This document shows positions 1 through 8,456 of a stretch of DNA of 64,000 nt, one piece after another. The stretch is from positions 37,616 through 101,615 of IMG/VR virus record IMGVR_UViG_3300009508_000001; one strand, given 5' to 3'. Numbering within the stretch: the first letter of the stretch is position 1; every line of letters starts with the position of its first letter. Under the pieces are notes generated by a model that ran no database searches, had not been told where the DNA came from, and was given only the letters and a program-made list of their open reading frames with translations. The DNA is from a virus. Both the position numbers and the translations under genes were made by a program.

Positions 1-25
1 CCCGCTATATATTTAGTGGGCTTTT
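1..25 (+). terminator. Intrinsic terminator of an upstream gene
   Basis: The window opens with CCCGCTA, a short loop and TAGTGGG. These pair with one G-T wobble and are followed by CTTTTTG. This is a textbook rho-independent terminator for plus-strand transcription arriving from before the window. The next gene begins at 53. Confidence 0.7.
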
Positions 26-52
26 TGTTAGACTTTTCAAAAAAATGTAAAT

Positions 53-274
53 ATGAATTTAAAACACTTAAAATTAGATAATTCTAAAGAAATTTCTATT
101 TTAGAAAAAAAACAAAAAGTAATTCCTTTAAATGCTCATGTAGGAAGTGAAGATGATGATGCATTATATGATTATTATAATGAAGCATTTGGTTGTGGAT
201 ATTATCCAATGTCTCAACAATCATTTCCTCATTCTTTAGATAACGAGAATAATTCTAGACATCCTATTGACTAA
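53..274 (+). CDS. Hypothetical small acidic protein (73 aa)
   Basis: I do not recognise this protein. It starts with a lysine-rich stretch and continues into an acidic, tyrosine-rich middle (EDDDALYDYYNEAFG). The C-terminus is polar and rich in Ser, Asn and His. There are no membrane segments and no cysteine motif. It is the first gene after the terminator at 1-25 and lies 21 nt before PolB, so it probably heads the replication block. The ATG at 53 follows an A-rich leader, as is usual in hosts that do not use Shine-Dalgarno sequences. Confidence 0.6.
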   Translation: MNLKHLKLDNSKEISILEKKQKVIPLNAHVGSEDDDALYDYYNEAFGCGYYPMSQQSFPHSLDNENNSRHPID

Positions 275-293
275 TCTTCTAAAAAAAGAAGAT
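274..293 (+). promoter_or_regulatory. Hairpin directly before the PolB start codon
   Basis: ATCTTCT (274-280) and AGAAGAT (287-293) form a perfect 7-bp stem with a six-A loop. The stem ends 2 nt before the GTG start at 296 and contains the only purine-rich stretch that could act as a ribosome-binding site. It may reduce PolB translation (inference). Confidence 0.4.
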
Positions 294-295
294 AT

Positions 296-2437
296 GTGAA
301 TGAAATTAAAAAAACAAGAAATTTATATGTTTATGATTTAGAAACATATCCTAATTTCTTTTTAGCTACATTTAAGAATGTAGATAATAAAAACTTTTAT
401 AGATTTGAGATATCAGATAGGAAATCTGATATAACATCTTTATATGATTTTCTAAATCAAAAAGACCTATTATTAATAGGTTTTAATAACGTAAACTTTG
501 ATTATCCAGTATTACATAACACAATATTAAAATATAAGCGTAAATGGACTGCAAAAGCTATTTACAACGCTGTAGAAGAGATAATTCAAGCTGAGTATTC
601 ATCTATTCCTGATAAATGGACTAAAATACCTCAACTAGATTTATATCGTATATGGCATTATGATAATAAAAACAAAAGAACTAGTCTTAAATGGTTAGAA
701 TTTGCTATGAGATTAGAGAATGTTGAAGATTTACCTTATGAACCAGGTACTATACTTACATATTCTCAAATGGATCATATTATTGAATATTGTGATAATG
801 ATATTAATGCAACAGAAAAGTTTTATGAATTAAGTACTAAGCACATAGAAATTAGAAAATTTTATACTAAACTAGAAGGTATAAATCTTATTAATGCTTC
901 AGAGACAAAAATAGCTAAAGAAATATTTGCTAAATATCTATCTAAAGATATGAATGTAAGTGTATGGGATTTAAAACAAATGAGAACTAAACGTTCTTAT
1001 ATCCCTATCAAAGATATTATATTTCCTTATATTAAGTTTAAACATAAACAAAATATTAAAATGTTAGATTATTTTAAATCTATACATTGGAGATCTACTG
1101 AAGAAGGTTTTAGTACTAAAATAAGCCATTCTAATGAGTATTTAAATGTTAAACGTGAATATGGTGAAGGAGGTTTACATTCATTTGGTAAAGCTGGTAT
1201 ATATGAATCTAATGATGAATATATTGTATATGATGTAGATTTTGCATCATACTACCCTCATCTATCATTTGTTAATGGTTTACATCCTGAACATATTCCT
1301 GAAAAAATATTTAGTACAAAATATAAAGGTTTTTATACTGAAAGACAAAACTATCCTAAAAGTAATCCTATTAATTATGTATTAAAAATTATATTGAATA
1401 GTGCTTATGGTCTTAGTAAAGATAAATATGCTTATTTATATGATCCTAAATGGCAACTTGCTATTACTATTAATGGTCAGTTACTTTTAACAATGCTTAC
1501 AGAATGGATTGTAGATGCTACATCTTACTGTAAAATATGTTTTGAAAATACTGATGGTGCTTCTTATATTATTAAAAAGTCTGAAAAACATTTAGTTGAT
1601 AAAGTTCTTAAAGAAATGGAACAATTATCAGGTATAGGTTTAGAAGCTCAAACATATAAGAAACTTATAATGAGAGATGTAAATAATTATATGTCTATTG
1701 ATTTGCAAAATAAAGTTAAATTTAAAGGTGCTTTTGAAATAGATAGAGATTTTCATAAAAATCATTCTAAAAGAATAGTAGCTATTGCAGTAGCTAATTA
1801 TTTTATTAACAATATTAGTCCTGAAATGACAATTAAGAATCATCTTAAAGGTTGGGATTATGATTTTGCTAAGAACTATGGTATCTATGATTTTTGTATA
1901 GGCGCTAAAATGACTGGTAAAAATAAACTTTATAAAAGAAACTGGATAAAAAAAATACCACATTATAATGATGATTTTAAAATAAATTATATTATAAATA
2001 AAGGTTATTCCAGATATTATAATAATACGTATTTACCTCCTAATAGAGAAGGTATGTATGCGATGAGTTTAAATCAAGCTTTCAATAGAGAGTTTAGATT
2101 TAAACCATATATAAAAGATATTAAACTTTATAAAGTTACAAGATATTATGTATCTAATAATGGTTCAGAGTTGATTAAAAAGCTCCCACCGCTGGAAAAG
2201 AATTATCTTACTAATACAGAAAAGATAAAACAATCAACTCCTAATCAAACAGATATATTTGATATTATAGAAGATATTAAAGTAGATCCTAAACATAGAG
2301 AAACTAATATTGAAGCAGGATGGTTATGTACAGTATTTAACAAATACGTTGCAAAAAAAGAAGAATCTTATGATATTAATTATAAATATTATATAAAAGA
2401 AGTTTATAAAATTATTAATAAAATACAATATGAGTAA
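296..2437 (+). CDS. DNA polymerase, family B, with 3'-5' exonuclease
   Basis: This is the replicative DNA polymerase. The N-terminal proofreading exonuclease shows YDLET (D14, E16), an FNNVNFD Exo II-like segment and YCDNDI (Exo III). The polymerase domain has motif A DFASYYP (315-321), motif B KIILNSAYG (from K364) and motif C ENTDG (417-421). Motif C reads NTDG where most family B enzymes have DTDS. The second Asp (D420), the one normally needed for catalysis, is kept. At 713 aa it is compact, in the range of crAss-like PolB. No in-frame ATG lies before the exonuclease motif, and an in-frame TAA stands at 272, so GTG at 296 is the only sensible start. It overlaps the zinc-ribbon gene by 8 nt. 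Confidence 0.93.
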   Translation: MNEIKKTRNLYVYDLETYPNFFLATFKNVDNKNFYRFEISDRKSDITSLYDFLNQKDLLLIGFNNVNFDYPVLHNTILKYKRKWTAKAIYNAVEEIIQAEYSSIPDKWTKIPQLDLYRIWHYDNKNKRTSLKWLEFAMRLENVEDLPYEPGTILTYSQMDHIIEYCDNDINATEKFYELSTKHIEIRKFYTKLEGINLINASETKIAKEIFAKYLSKDMNVSVWDLKQMRTKRSYIPIKDIIFPYIKFKHKQNIKMLDYFKSIHWRSTEEGFSTKISHSNEYLNVKREYGEGGLHSFGKAGIYESNDEYIVYDVDFASYYPHLSFVNGLHPEHIPEKIFSTKYKGFYTERQNYPKSNPINYVLKIILNSAYGLSKDKYAYLYDPKWQLAITINGQLLLTMLTEWIVDATSYCKICFENTDGASYIIKKSEKHLVDKVLKEMEQLSGIGLEAQTYKKLIMRDVNNYMSIDLQNKVKFKGAFEIDRDFHKNHSKRIVAIAVANYFINNISPEMTIKNHLKGWDYDFAKNYGIYDFCIGAKMTGKNKLYKRNWIKKIPHYNDDFKINYIINKGYSRYYNNTYLPPNREGMYAMSLNQAFNREFRFKPYIKDIKLYKVTRYYVSNNGSELIKKLPPLEKNYLTNTEKIKQSTPNQTDIFDIIEDIKVDPKHRETNIEAGWLCTVFNKYVAKKEESYDINYKYYIKEVYKIINKIQYE

Positions 2438-2585
2438 ATCACACTGTCCTATTTGCCTTGGTGCAAAAACTGAAATGAAAGAAGTTAAAGGACGTTTAAA
2501 ATATGTAGAGTGTAATGTATGTGATGAAAATGGAGAAGTAGAAGACTCTATGTTTGAACATTATGATGATGAAGAATTAGTATAA
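2430..2585 (+). CDS. Small zinc-ribbon protein (51 aa)
   Basis: The 51 codons encode two CxxC knuckles, CPIC near residue 6 and CNVC near residue 28, which is the classic four-cysteine zinc ribbon. The tail is acidic (EHYDDEELV). The ATG overlaps the last codons of PolB, indicating translational coupling. The two genes may act together, for example as a polymerase or helicase accessory protein, but that role is inferred from position only. Confidence 0.75.
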   Translation: MSKSHCPICLGAKTEMKEVKGRLKYVECNVCDENGEVEDSMFEHYDDEELV

Positions 2586-2595
2586 AAAATTAAAT

Positions 2596-3234
2596 ATGAT
2601 AATTAAGAAGAGTATAATTATAGACATTAAATGTTTAACTATTACTCCACTAAATTTAAATCATATATTAACTCTATTAAAAGTACAATTTTATTTAGAT
2701 AAAGATTTGTTAAACTACGAAGTTAGACAAGAAGATCTAGATTATTTAACATTAAATAAATATATATTATTATTTGATGAGAAAATTAAAGGACAAAAAT
2801 ATTATTTACGTGAAAAAGGAAAAGTTACACTAAATAAAATTGTACAAATAGAGAGTAAAGATTACGATGAAAATAAGTTAGTTCTTAAAGATAAATCTAA
2901 TAAAGATAAGATAGAAGATTATGAAGCATTTGTAAATAAATTTAGAAGTTTATTTAAAGACTTAAGAATAGGTTCTATGGGTAATTTAAAAGCTGTAAAA
3001 GATAAGCTTAAAAGATGGATGAAAGATAATCCTGAGATTACTAAAAAAGAAATACTTAATGCTACAAATAGTTATATCGAATCTTTAAAAGGAGATTATA
3101 GATTTCTTCAAAGAGCAGATTACTTCATATATAAACAAAATCAAAGAAAAGAAGAGAGTTCTAGATTAAGTTTATTTATAGAAGAAGAACAAAAAGAAGT
3201 TGTTAATTCAGATTGGACAACTTCATTAACATAA
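2596..3234 (+). CDS. Possible replication initiator or helicase loader (212 aa)
   Basis: This protein lies between PolB and the DnaB-type helicase. The first ~80 residues look like a winged-helix fold, with alternating helices and a YYLREKGK hairpin. The second half (about 110-190) is helical and basic, with patterns such as FRSLFKDLR, LKRWMKDNPEITKKEI and a DYF-IYKQ segment near the end. That layout resembles two-domain phage replisome organisers or DnaD-like loaders, which usually sit just before the helicase gene. I cannot name the family. The loader role rests on position and general architecture. Confidence 0.6.
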   Translation: MIIKKSIIIDIKCLTITPLNLNHILTLLKVQFYLDKDLLNYEVRQEDLDYLTLNKYILLFDEKIKGQKYYLREKGKVTLNKIVQIESKDYDENKLVLKDKSNKDKIEDYEAFVNKFRSLFKDLRIGSMGNLKAVKDKLKRWMKDNPEITKKEILNATNSYIESLKGDYRFLQRADYFIYKQNQRKEESSRLSLFIEEEQKEVVNSDWTTSLT

Positions 3235-3248
3235 AAAAATAAAAATAA

Positions 3249-3422
3249 ATGAGTAACGATAATTTATTTGATAGAGTACGTAGAGACTTATTAAAAAGAA
3301 GAGAGAGATCCCTTTCAGGTAAATTAAATTGTATACCATTCAAATTACCAAGATTCAGTAATGAACTTCCTGGTATTGAACAGGGTACATATAGTATAGT
3401 TACAGCAAACAGTAAAGTTGGT
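3249..3422 (+). CDS. DnaB-type replicative helicase, exon 1
   Basis: Exon 1 encodes 58 residues ending ...TANSKVG, the first half of the Walker A P-loop. The reading frame then hits TGA after GGTAAA. The missing part of the P-loop (KS...) and the rest of the RecA-like domain resume at 5369, and joining 3422 to 5369 restores ANSKVGKSQACDW. The spliced product is 375 aa. The short N-terminus means the DnaB N-terminal domain is absent, so this is a helicase-core version. It is probably the phage replicative helicase, moving on ssDNA with ATP hydrolysis. Confidence 0.85.
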
Positions 3423-3491
3423 AAATGATTTGCCCCTCTATATAGTAATATATAGTTGAATTCCGAATTATTTAGTTTAAAAATAAAGTTG

Positions 3492-4265
3492 ATGAGAATA
3501 TATAGATACCAATTATCAAAAGATGGTAAAAAAAGCAATAGTGAAAGTTATAATGTAAATAAAAGAACATTAGATTGTGCAGATTATTTTACACAATATA
3601 CTAATAATAGTATTAAATTTAATACATTAGAAGTTGATGATACAGAATTTTTTATTAAAAATCCTAAGTTAAAAGATATAATAGAAAAATTACAAGGTAC
3701 TTTTATAAATGATTATATAGTACAATTTGATGCTAAATATAAAGCAATATTTGCTTTTAGAATAATTAGACTTTCAAATAGTAATTTAAAAAAAAGATTA
3801 GAATTATTATATGACATAATTGAAAGATCTAATTTAGGTATATTTCAAGCTATTCAGTTATCTGAAGTTCTTAGTAAAATTAGAAGATTTAATTGTAATT
3901 ATTCATTAATGAGTAATTATTCAAAATTAATTAATGTAAGTAATAATATATATGATGCTACTAAAAGAAGAACTATTCAAAATATAAAAGATTATAATAG
4001 ACCTTATCAACAAGCAAATTATAAAGCTATATTTTCTTCTGAAAAAGAATATTTGGATAAATATAATAAAGGTTTTATATATTGTAATAGTTCTGGTTCA
4101 AATAGCCTTTATTCATTAAAACTAAAAACTTCAAAATTAAAAAATGAACAAGAAGTTAATGAATATTTTGATAATAAAATTTTAAGAGCTAAAAAACAAT
4201 TAAAAATATCTAAATTTAAGAGATATGGTACAATGTATAATGCTCTAGCAAAATTAGAAGAATAA
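3492..4265 (+). CDS. Intron-encoded protein of unknown family (258 aa)
   Basis: This ORF sits in the 5' part of the helicase intron, before P4, where homing endonucleases or maturases are often carried. It is lysine-rich and mostly helical. I find no GIY-YIG, HNH, LAGLIDADG, His-Cys or PD-(D/E)XK signature. Features visible are KKRLELLYDIIERSN, an NYKAIFSSEKEYLDKYNKG segment and a basic C-terminus (RAKKQLKISKFKRYG). ATG at 3492 is preferred over TTG at 3456, because the earlier codons would run into the 5' intron structure. It may be an unrecognised homing or splicing factor (inference). Confidence 0.6.
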   Translation: MRIYRYQLSKDGKKSNSESYNVNKRTLDCADYFTQYTNNSIKFNTLEVDDTEFFIKNPKLKDIIEKLQGTFINDYIVQFDAKYKAIFAFRIIRLSNSNLKKRLELLYDIIERSNLGIFQAIQLSEVLSKIRRFNCNYSLMSNYSKLINVSNNIYDATKRRTIQNIKDYNRPYQQANYKAIFSSEKEYLDKYNKGFIYCNSSGSNSLYSLKLKTSKLKNEQEVNEYFDNKILRAKKQLKISKFKRYGTMYNALAKLEE

Positions 4266-4618
4266 TAACTAAAATAAACTAAATATGATAATATACATAA
4301 AAAATAATAGTATATTATTAAACGGGGAAACCCATTAAAATAAGAATTATGTGTAAATGTAATAATGGCAATCCCGTGCCGTCACTTGATAGTATTAAAA
4401 ATGAATCTATAAATTATATAAAAAATAAGAATCTTGAAAGAAAAGACGCTTTAATAATTACAGATTTTATTAAACATATATTACAAAACGGTGTAGAGAC
4501 TAACAAGGAATATCCTGAACTAACTGTGTCTGGAAAAAGACGTGAATTAGTAGGATAATGAGATAGTCCGAACTATAAAAATAAAATAATTAAAAATTAA
4601 ATTAAAACTAAATTAAAG

Positions 4619-5293
4619 ATGAAACAAGTAGTATGTATTAATCCAAAGAGATATAGACTAACACAAGGTGGTGAATACACAGTTGCTAATAACCCTGTAA
4701 GAGGTTTTTACAACGTAGAAAATGATAATGGTAGTATAAGACGTTATTCAGCAGAACTATTCAGAGATGTACCTAATGAAGATACAGCAGATGTAGCTTT
4801 AAATACATTAAGAATAACTAGAACTGAAGCTGGAGTTATATCAATTAGCATTACAGTTGACAATCAAAATTATTCAACACAAACTTCAGAAACATTAGGT
4901 AGAATTACTTGTAGTTGTGGTATTCATAGTATAAATGCTATAACAACAATGTTAAATTTCGTACAAACTTTACCTGATAGACAAGATCTTAGGGTTAGAG
5001 TATTAGCTAGATTTATTCAATATTGTACTCAAGTAAGAGATATTGGAGCTATGTTAATTAGTACAAATATTAATTGTGCTAACTATGCTTATTTACCTCA
5101 AGCTGTTGCTCATTTAAGACAAAATGGTTTTATTATAAATGAAACTTTTGTAGATAATCCTAATTCAGGTAATACAATAGTAATTTATACAGTAGTTGTA
5201 ACACCTGTAGAAGGTGTAGATTATGATGAGTTAGAAGAAGAAGACGATGTTGAAGATATTGTTGATTTAGCTCAATTGGAAGAAGACCACTAA
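4619..5293 (+). CDS. Intron cargo gene: SH3-like N-terminus plus conserved phage domain (224 aa)
   Basis: This gene lies inside the helicase intron, after the P7 3' strand (4568) and before the 3' splice site. The first ~50 residues (MKQVVCINPKRYRLTQGGEY, then NDNGSIRRYSAELF) resemble the small SH3-like barrels common in Bacteroidota phages. The rest is an alpha/beta domain with CSCGIHS near residue 100, and the C-terminus is strongly acidic. It shows no endonuclease motif and looks like an ordinary phage gene rather than an intron gene. Its function is unknown. Confidence 0.65.
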   Translation: MKQVVCINPKRYRLTQGGEYTVANNPVRGFYNVENDNGSIRRYSAELFRDVPNEDTADVALNTLRITRTEAGVISISITVDNQNYSTQTSETLGRITCSCGIHSINAITTMLNFVQTLPDRQDLRVRVLARFIQYCTQVRDIGAMLISTNINCANYAYLPQAVAHLRQNGFIINETFVDNPNSGNTIVIYTVVVTPVEGVDYDELEEEDDVEDIVDLAQLEEDH

Positions 5294-5368
5294 TTTTTTA
5301 ATTATATTAAATTATAGAGTATAGCAGAAATGACTATACCGCCAGATAAAACTGGTAGTAACAAATAG

Positions 5369-6322
5369 AAATCACAAGCTTGCGATTGGTTGTATATGTA
5401 CAATCCAATTGACTATATTATAAACAATAAAACTAATATTAAACTTAAAATATTTTATTTCTCATTAGAGATGTCTAAAGAACAAAAACTTAGACAATCT
5501 ATATGTAATTATTTATATGTAAAATCTAAAGGTAAATATAAAATAGATCCAAAAAATCTAAGGAGTGTAAAAAATCCTGTAAGTGAAGAAATACTAAATG
5601 AAGTAGAAGGTTCTAAAGAACATTTTGATAAGTTTCAAGAAGTGGTAACATTTATTGATAATATTAAAAATCCTACTGGTATTTACAAATTTATGCGTAA
5701 CTACGCTAGAGCAAATGGTACTATTCATATGACCACTAAGACTTTTAAAGATAATAAGACTGGTGAAAAATATGAAAATGAAATATTTAATTATTATGAA
5801 CCTAATGACCCTGATGAATATGTTATAATGATCATTGATCACGTATCATTATTGCATCAGGAACAAGGTATGACATTACATCAAACTATAACTAAGTTAT
5901 CTTCTAATTATTTAGTAGAACTTAGAAATAGATATAATTTTATACCTGTAGTAATACAACAACAATCAGCAGCTCAAGAATCAGTTGAAAATATGAAAGC
6001 TAATCGTCTTAAACCTAGTTTAGATGGTCTTGCAGATAATAAATTAACTGCTAGAGATGCTGATGTTGTATTAGGTTTATTTAGCCCTTATAGACATAAA
6101 ATAAAAACATATCCTGAAAAGGATGGCTATAACATAATGTATTTTAAAGATAATATTAGGTTTTTAGAAGTATTAGCTTCACGTGAAGGAGGAGGAAATA
6201 GTATATGTCCATTATATTTTGATGGCGCTGTAAACTTTTTTAAAGAACTTCCTTTACCTACTAATATTCCTGAAATGAATAAGATTAAAAATTTTATAAA
6301 AAATGAAAGAGAAAGAACCTAA
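5369..6322 (+). CDS. DnaB-type replicative helicase, exon 2
   Basis: Exon 2 begins AAATCACAAGC, encoding KSQACDWLYMYNPIDY, and completes the Walker A motif started at 3249-3422. It carries IFYFSLEMSKEQ (the DnaB FSLEM-type motif), Walker B IMIIDHVSLL, the VVIQQQS sensor segment, and ARDADVVLGLFSP near the end, all expected of a DnaB C-terminal RecA domain. It contributes 317 residues. A TTG at 5390 could be mistaken for a start, but the P-loop would then be missing. It overlaps the next gene by 20 nt. Confidence 0.9.
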   Translation, partial: KSQACDWLYMYNPIDYIINNKTNIKLKIFYFSLEMSKEQKLRQSICNYLYVKSKGKYKIDPKNLRSVKNPVSEEILNEVEGSKEHFDKFQEVVTFIDNIKNPTGIYKFMRNYARANGTIHMTTKTFKDNKTGEKYENEIFNYYEPNDPDEYVIMIIDHVSLLHQEQGMTLHQTITKLSSNYLVELRNRYNFIPVVIQQQSAAQESVENMKANRLKPSLDGLADNKLTARDADVVLGLFSPYRHKIKTYPEKDGYNIMYFKDNIRFLEVLASREGGGNSICPLYFDGAVNFFKELPLPTNIPEMNKIKNFIKNERERT

Positions 6323-7064
6323 AAATATAGGCAATTTAAAAGATATTTTAAATAAAAATATCAATAAAGAACTTTTTGAAAGAGAAGATCATGATGAATT
6401 AATTAATGATTATAATGATGAAGGTACAGATGGTGTATATTCACCAATTTTAGAAATTATAAATAATGTTTTTGAAAATTTTGTAAAAAAATCTAGAGAA
6501 CAAAAGTATTTTTTTAAAATGAATAGAAATTCAAATGGTCATAATGTAGCTGGTCATATGTTTTCTATAGATAAACTAGACAAAAGAGATAGATGGACTT
6601 TTGAAGTGTTTATTAACGATTCTGGTAAATTAGAAATAGCACTTATGTCTAATAGTGATTATAACACTGTTAATTTCACATATAGTAGACTTCAAGTAGA
6701 TAATAAATCAGGTTTGTATTCTAGAATGTTAATGACAGCTAGAAAAAGTAATTCTGTTAGAATTGATGATATTAGCTTATATAAAGTAATAGGTGAAAAT
6801 ATTATCGAAATAGAAGTGCTTTCTGAAAAAAAGAAAGAATTAGATCAAATTTTGAAAGATCAACTTGAGGAATTAAATAACATAAAAGAATTAATTGGAA
6901 ATGTAGTTTATATGATTGATTTTATGGAAAAATCTAAAACTACTATTGATACATTATCTAATATTAAAAGTAATATGATCCTTGAATCAATGAATGAATC
7001 TAAAGAAGATTCTACAGTAGATTTGAAAACTACAATTAATGAAATAATTAACTTAGAACTATAA
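6303..7064 (+). CDS. Hypothetical protein (253 aa) with C-terminal coiled coil
   Basis: I do not recognise this protein. After an acidic N-terminus there is a beta-rich middle (residues ~65-170, with RWTFEVFINDSGKLEIALM). A helical segment from ~175 to 215 (EKKKELDQILKDQLEELNNI) looks like a coiled coil. The start lies inside the last codons of the helicase, so the two are co-translated. The next gene begins 3 nt after its stop. Confidence 0.6.
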   Translation: MKEKEPKNIGNLKDILNKNINKELFEREDHDELINDYNDEGTDGVYSPILEIINNVFENFVKKSREQKYFFKMNRNSNGHNVAGHMFSIDKLDKRDRWTFEVFINDSGKLEIALMSNSDYNTVNFTYSRLQVDNKSGLYSRMLMTARKSNSVRIDDISLYKVIGENIIEIEVLSEKKKELDQILKDQLEELNNIKELIGNVVYMIDFMEKSKTTIDTLSNIKSNMILESMNESKEDSTVDLKTTINEIINLEL

Positions 7065-7066
7065 TT

Positions 7067-7462
7067 ATGTTTAAGAATCTCTTAAAAGAATTAAAACCTG
7101 TTATACCAAGATTAGAAAGTAATCTTTTTGACAAAGATACTGTTTTTAATAATGAAGAAATACTTAATAGAGGTATATATAAAGAATCTTTACAGGAAGA
7201 TTTAGATGGTATTGTATTAACAAAAGAATTTATATCTTCAGATAAAACTTTTAGTAAAATTCAAATTACTAAAATGGATAAATCTTCTTTTTTTATTCAA
7301 GTAAATCATGATTTAATTAATTTACCTGAAGCTAGGAAAGAAATTGCATGTATTAAATCTAAAATAAATGATTTAGTAGAAGAAAATAAATTTGAAGAAT
7401 GTACTATTTTAAGAGATAAAATGTATATTTTAAATAAAATAGTAGAAATAAAAACAACATAA
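7067..7462 (+). CDS. Small protein with a C-terminal UVR-like motif (131 aa)
   Basis: The last 45 residues, EARKEIACIKSKINDLVEEN followed by KFEECTILRDKM, fit the UVR helical hairpin (an F-E-x-A/C-x-x-LRD pattern) that mediates protein contacts in UvrB, UvrC and Clp-associated proteins. The N-terminal 80 residues are unassigned. It directly abuts thyA (TAA then ATG) and is probably in the same operon. The UVR call is by pattern only. Confidence 0.6.
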   Translation: MFKNLLKELKPVIPRLESNLFDKDTVFNNEEILNRGIYKESLQEDLDGIVLTKEFISSDKTFSKIQITKMDKSSFFIQVNHDLINLPEARKEIACIKSKINDLVEENKFEECTILRDKMYILNKIVEIKTT

Positions 7463-8290
7463 ATGGCAAAAATAGATTATGAATATAAAAAATTATTACA
7501 ACACATCTTAGATGAAGGATATAGATATGAAGATCCTAATCGTAAAGGTGTATATAGGCGTCAAATATCAGATTATAAGATTGTACACGATTTTAGAGAT
7601 GGTTTTCCTGCGCTAACTACTAAAAAGTTAGCGTGGAAATCTGTTGTAGGAGAGTTATTGTGGATTTTAAGAGGAGATACTAATATTAAATATCTTGTAG
7701 ATAATGATATTAATATTTGGAATAAAGATACTTATAATTATTATTTAAGTAAAGGTGAAGGTAAATTTGGAATTAAACCTTATGATGAGTTTATTAAAAA
7801 AATAGGTGTAGAAAGAAATATTTCAAATAATAAAAACTATAATTTTGGAGATATAGGTAGAGGTTATGGTGCTCAATTGAGAAATTGGAGAGGTTCTAGT
7901 GAAGTAGATAATGGTCCAGAGTTTAATACTATAGACCAATTTGCAGAACTTATAAACATTCTTAAAACTAATCCAATGGCTACTAAGAAGACAGTAACAT
8001 TCTGGAATCCAGCAGAGAAAGATCAATGTGCTTTAACACCTTGTCATTGGAGTTTTGAAGTATTGGTTGAACCTATTGAATTTGATTATGTTGCTGATTA
8101 TACAGGACTTAAAGAAAATGATTGGTTTGAAAAAGCTTGTAAAAATTTAGAACATAAAGATGTTATAAAATGTGAAAATAAATATTATCAAATATTTTTT
8201 GGACCAGAACATGATTCTTGTGAAGAGTTTATACCTAAATATCAATTCACTTTAAAATGGCATCAACATAGTGTGGATACATTCCTCGGT
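7463..8290 (+). CDS. thyA: Thymidylate synthase ThyA, exon 1
   Basis: ThyA converts dUMP to dTMP using methylene-tetrahydrofolate. Exon 1 encodes 276 residues: the dUMP/folate N-terminal signature (YRRQISDYKIVHDFRDGFP, LTTKKLAWKSVVGELLW), FGDIGRGYGAQLRNW, the catalytic cysteine C194 in LTPCHW, and a ~65-residue insertion before WHQHSVDTFLG. The frame stops two codons after GGT. The conserved continuation LPFNIASYGLL resumes at 9549, so the gene is split by a group I intron. The joined product is 389 aa. Confidence 0.95.
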
Positions 8291-8410
8291 AGGTAGTAAG
8301 CTGAGGTTAAAACTAGTTAAACGGGGAAACTCCTAATATTAAGTTAAGGACAATCCCGTGCTAAATTTTTTTATATAATAAATATTATTATAAAATAATG
8401 AGTAAATAAC

Positions 8411-8441
8411 TTGCAATATAGGTAACTATTTTGTATATTTG
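8411..8441 (+). promoter_or_regulatory. Bacteroidota-type promoter inside the thyA intron
   Basis: TTG (8411-8413), a 20-nt spacer and TATATTTG (8434-8441) match the Bacteroidota -33/-7 consensus. The start codon of the homing-endonuclease gene lies 15 nt further on, so it can be transcribed independently of thyA. Confidence 0.65.
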
Positions 8442-8456
8442 TAGAAATACAAATTT

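Larger units (their letters stand above)
3423..5368 (+). ncRNA. Group I intron in the helicase P-loop (1946 nt, two ORFs)
   Basis: The core elements are in order: P4 CGGG (4323-4326) with CCCG (4373-4376), then P7 GACTA (4497-4501) with TAGTC (4564-4568). At the 5' splice site the exon end GGT pairs with GCC (3432-3434), giving the U-G wobble, and the stem extends by AAA/TTT. P10 is formed by the 3' exon AAAT (5369-5372) and ATTT (3428-3431), immediately 5' of that GCC. The intron ends in G. These features fix 3423 and 5368 as the ends. One ORF lies before the core and one after P7. Confidence 0.85.

Noticed and set aside
4349-4558. A 69-codon ORF inside the helicase intron
   Set aside because: It covers the conserved P4, P7 and intervening strands of the group I core, so its sequence is explained by RNA structure. 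It shows no domain pattern.
5307-5368. A second intron core near 5315, because GTATAG and CTATAC surround an R-like GACTA
   Set aside because: There is no matching P4 and no P7 partner nearby. It is better explained as the terminal hairpin region of the same intron.
3423-5372. Alternative splice junction 4 nt later (3426/5373)
   Set aside because: The AAAT repeat at both ends allows it and the protein is identical. But the intron would then end in T rather than G, and the P10 pairing would be lost.
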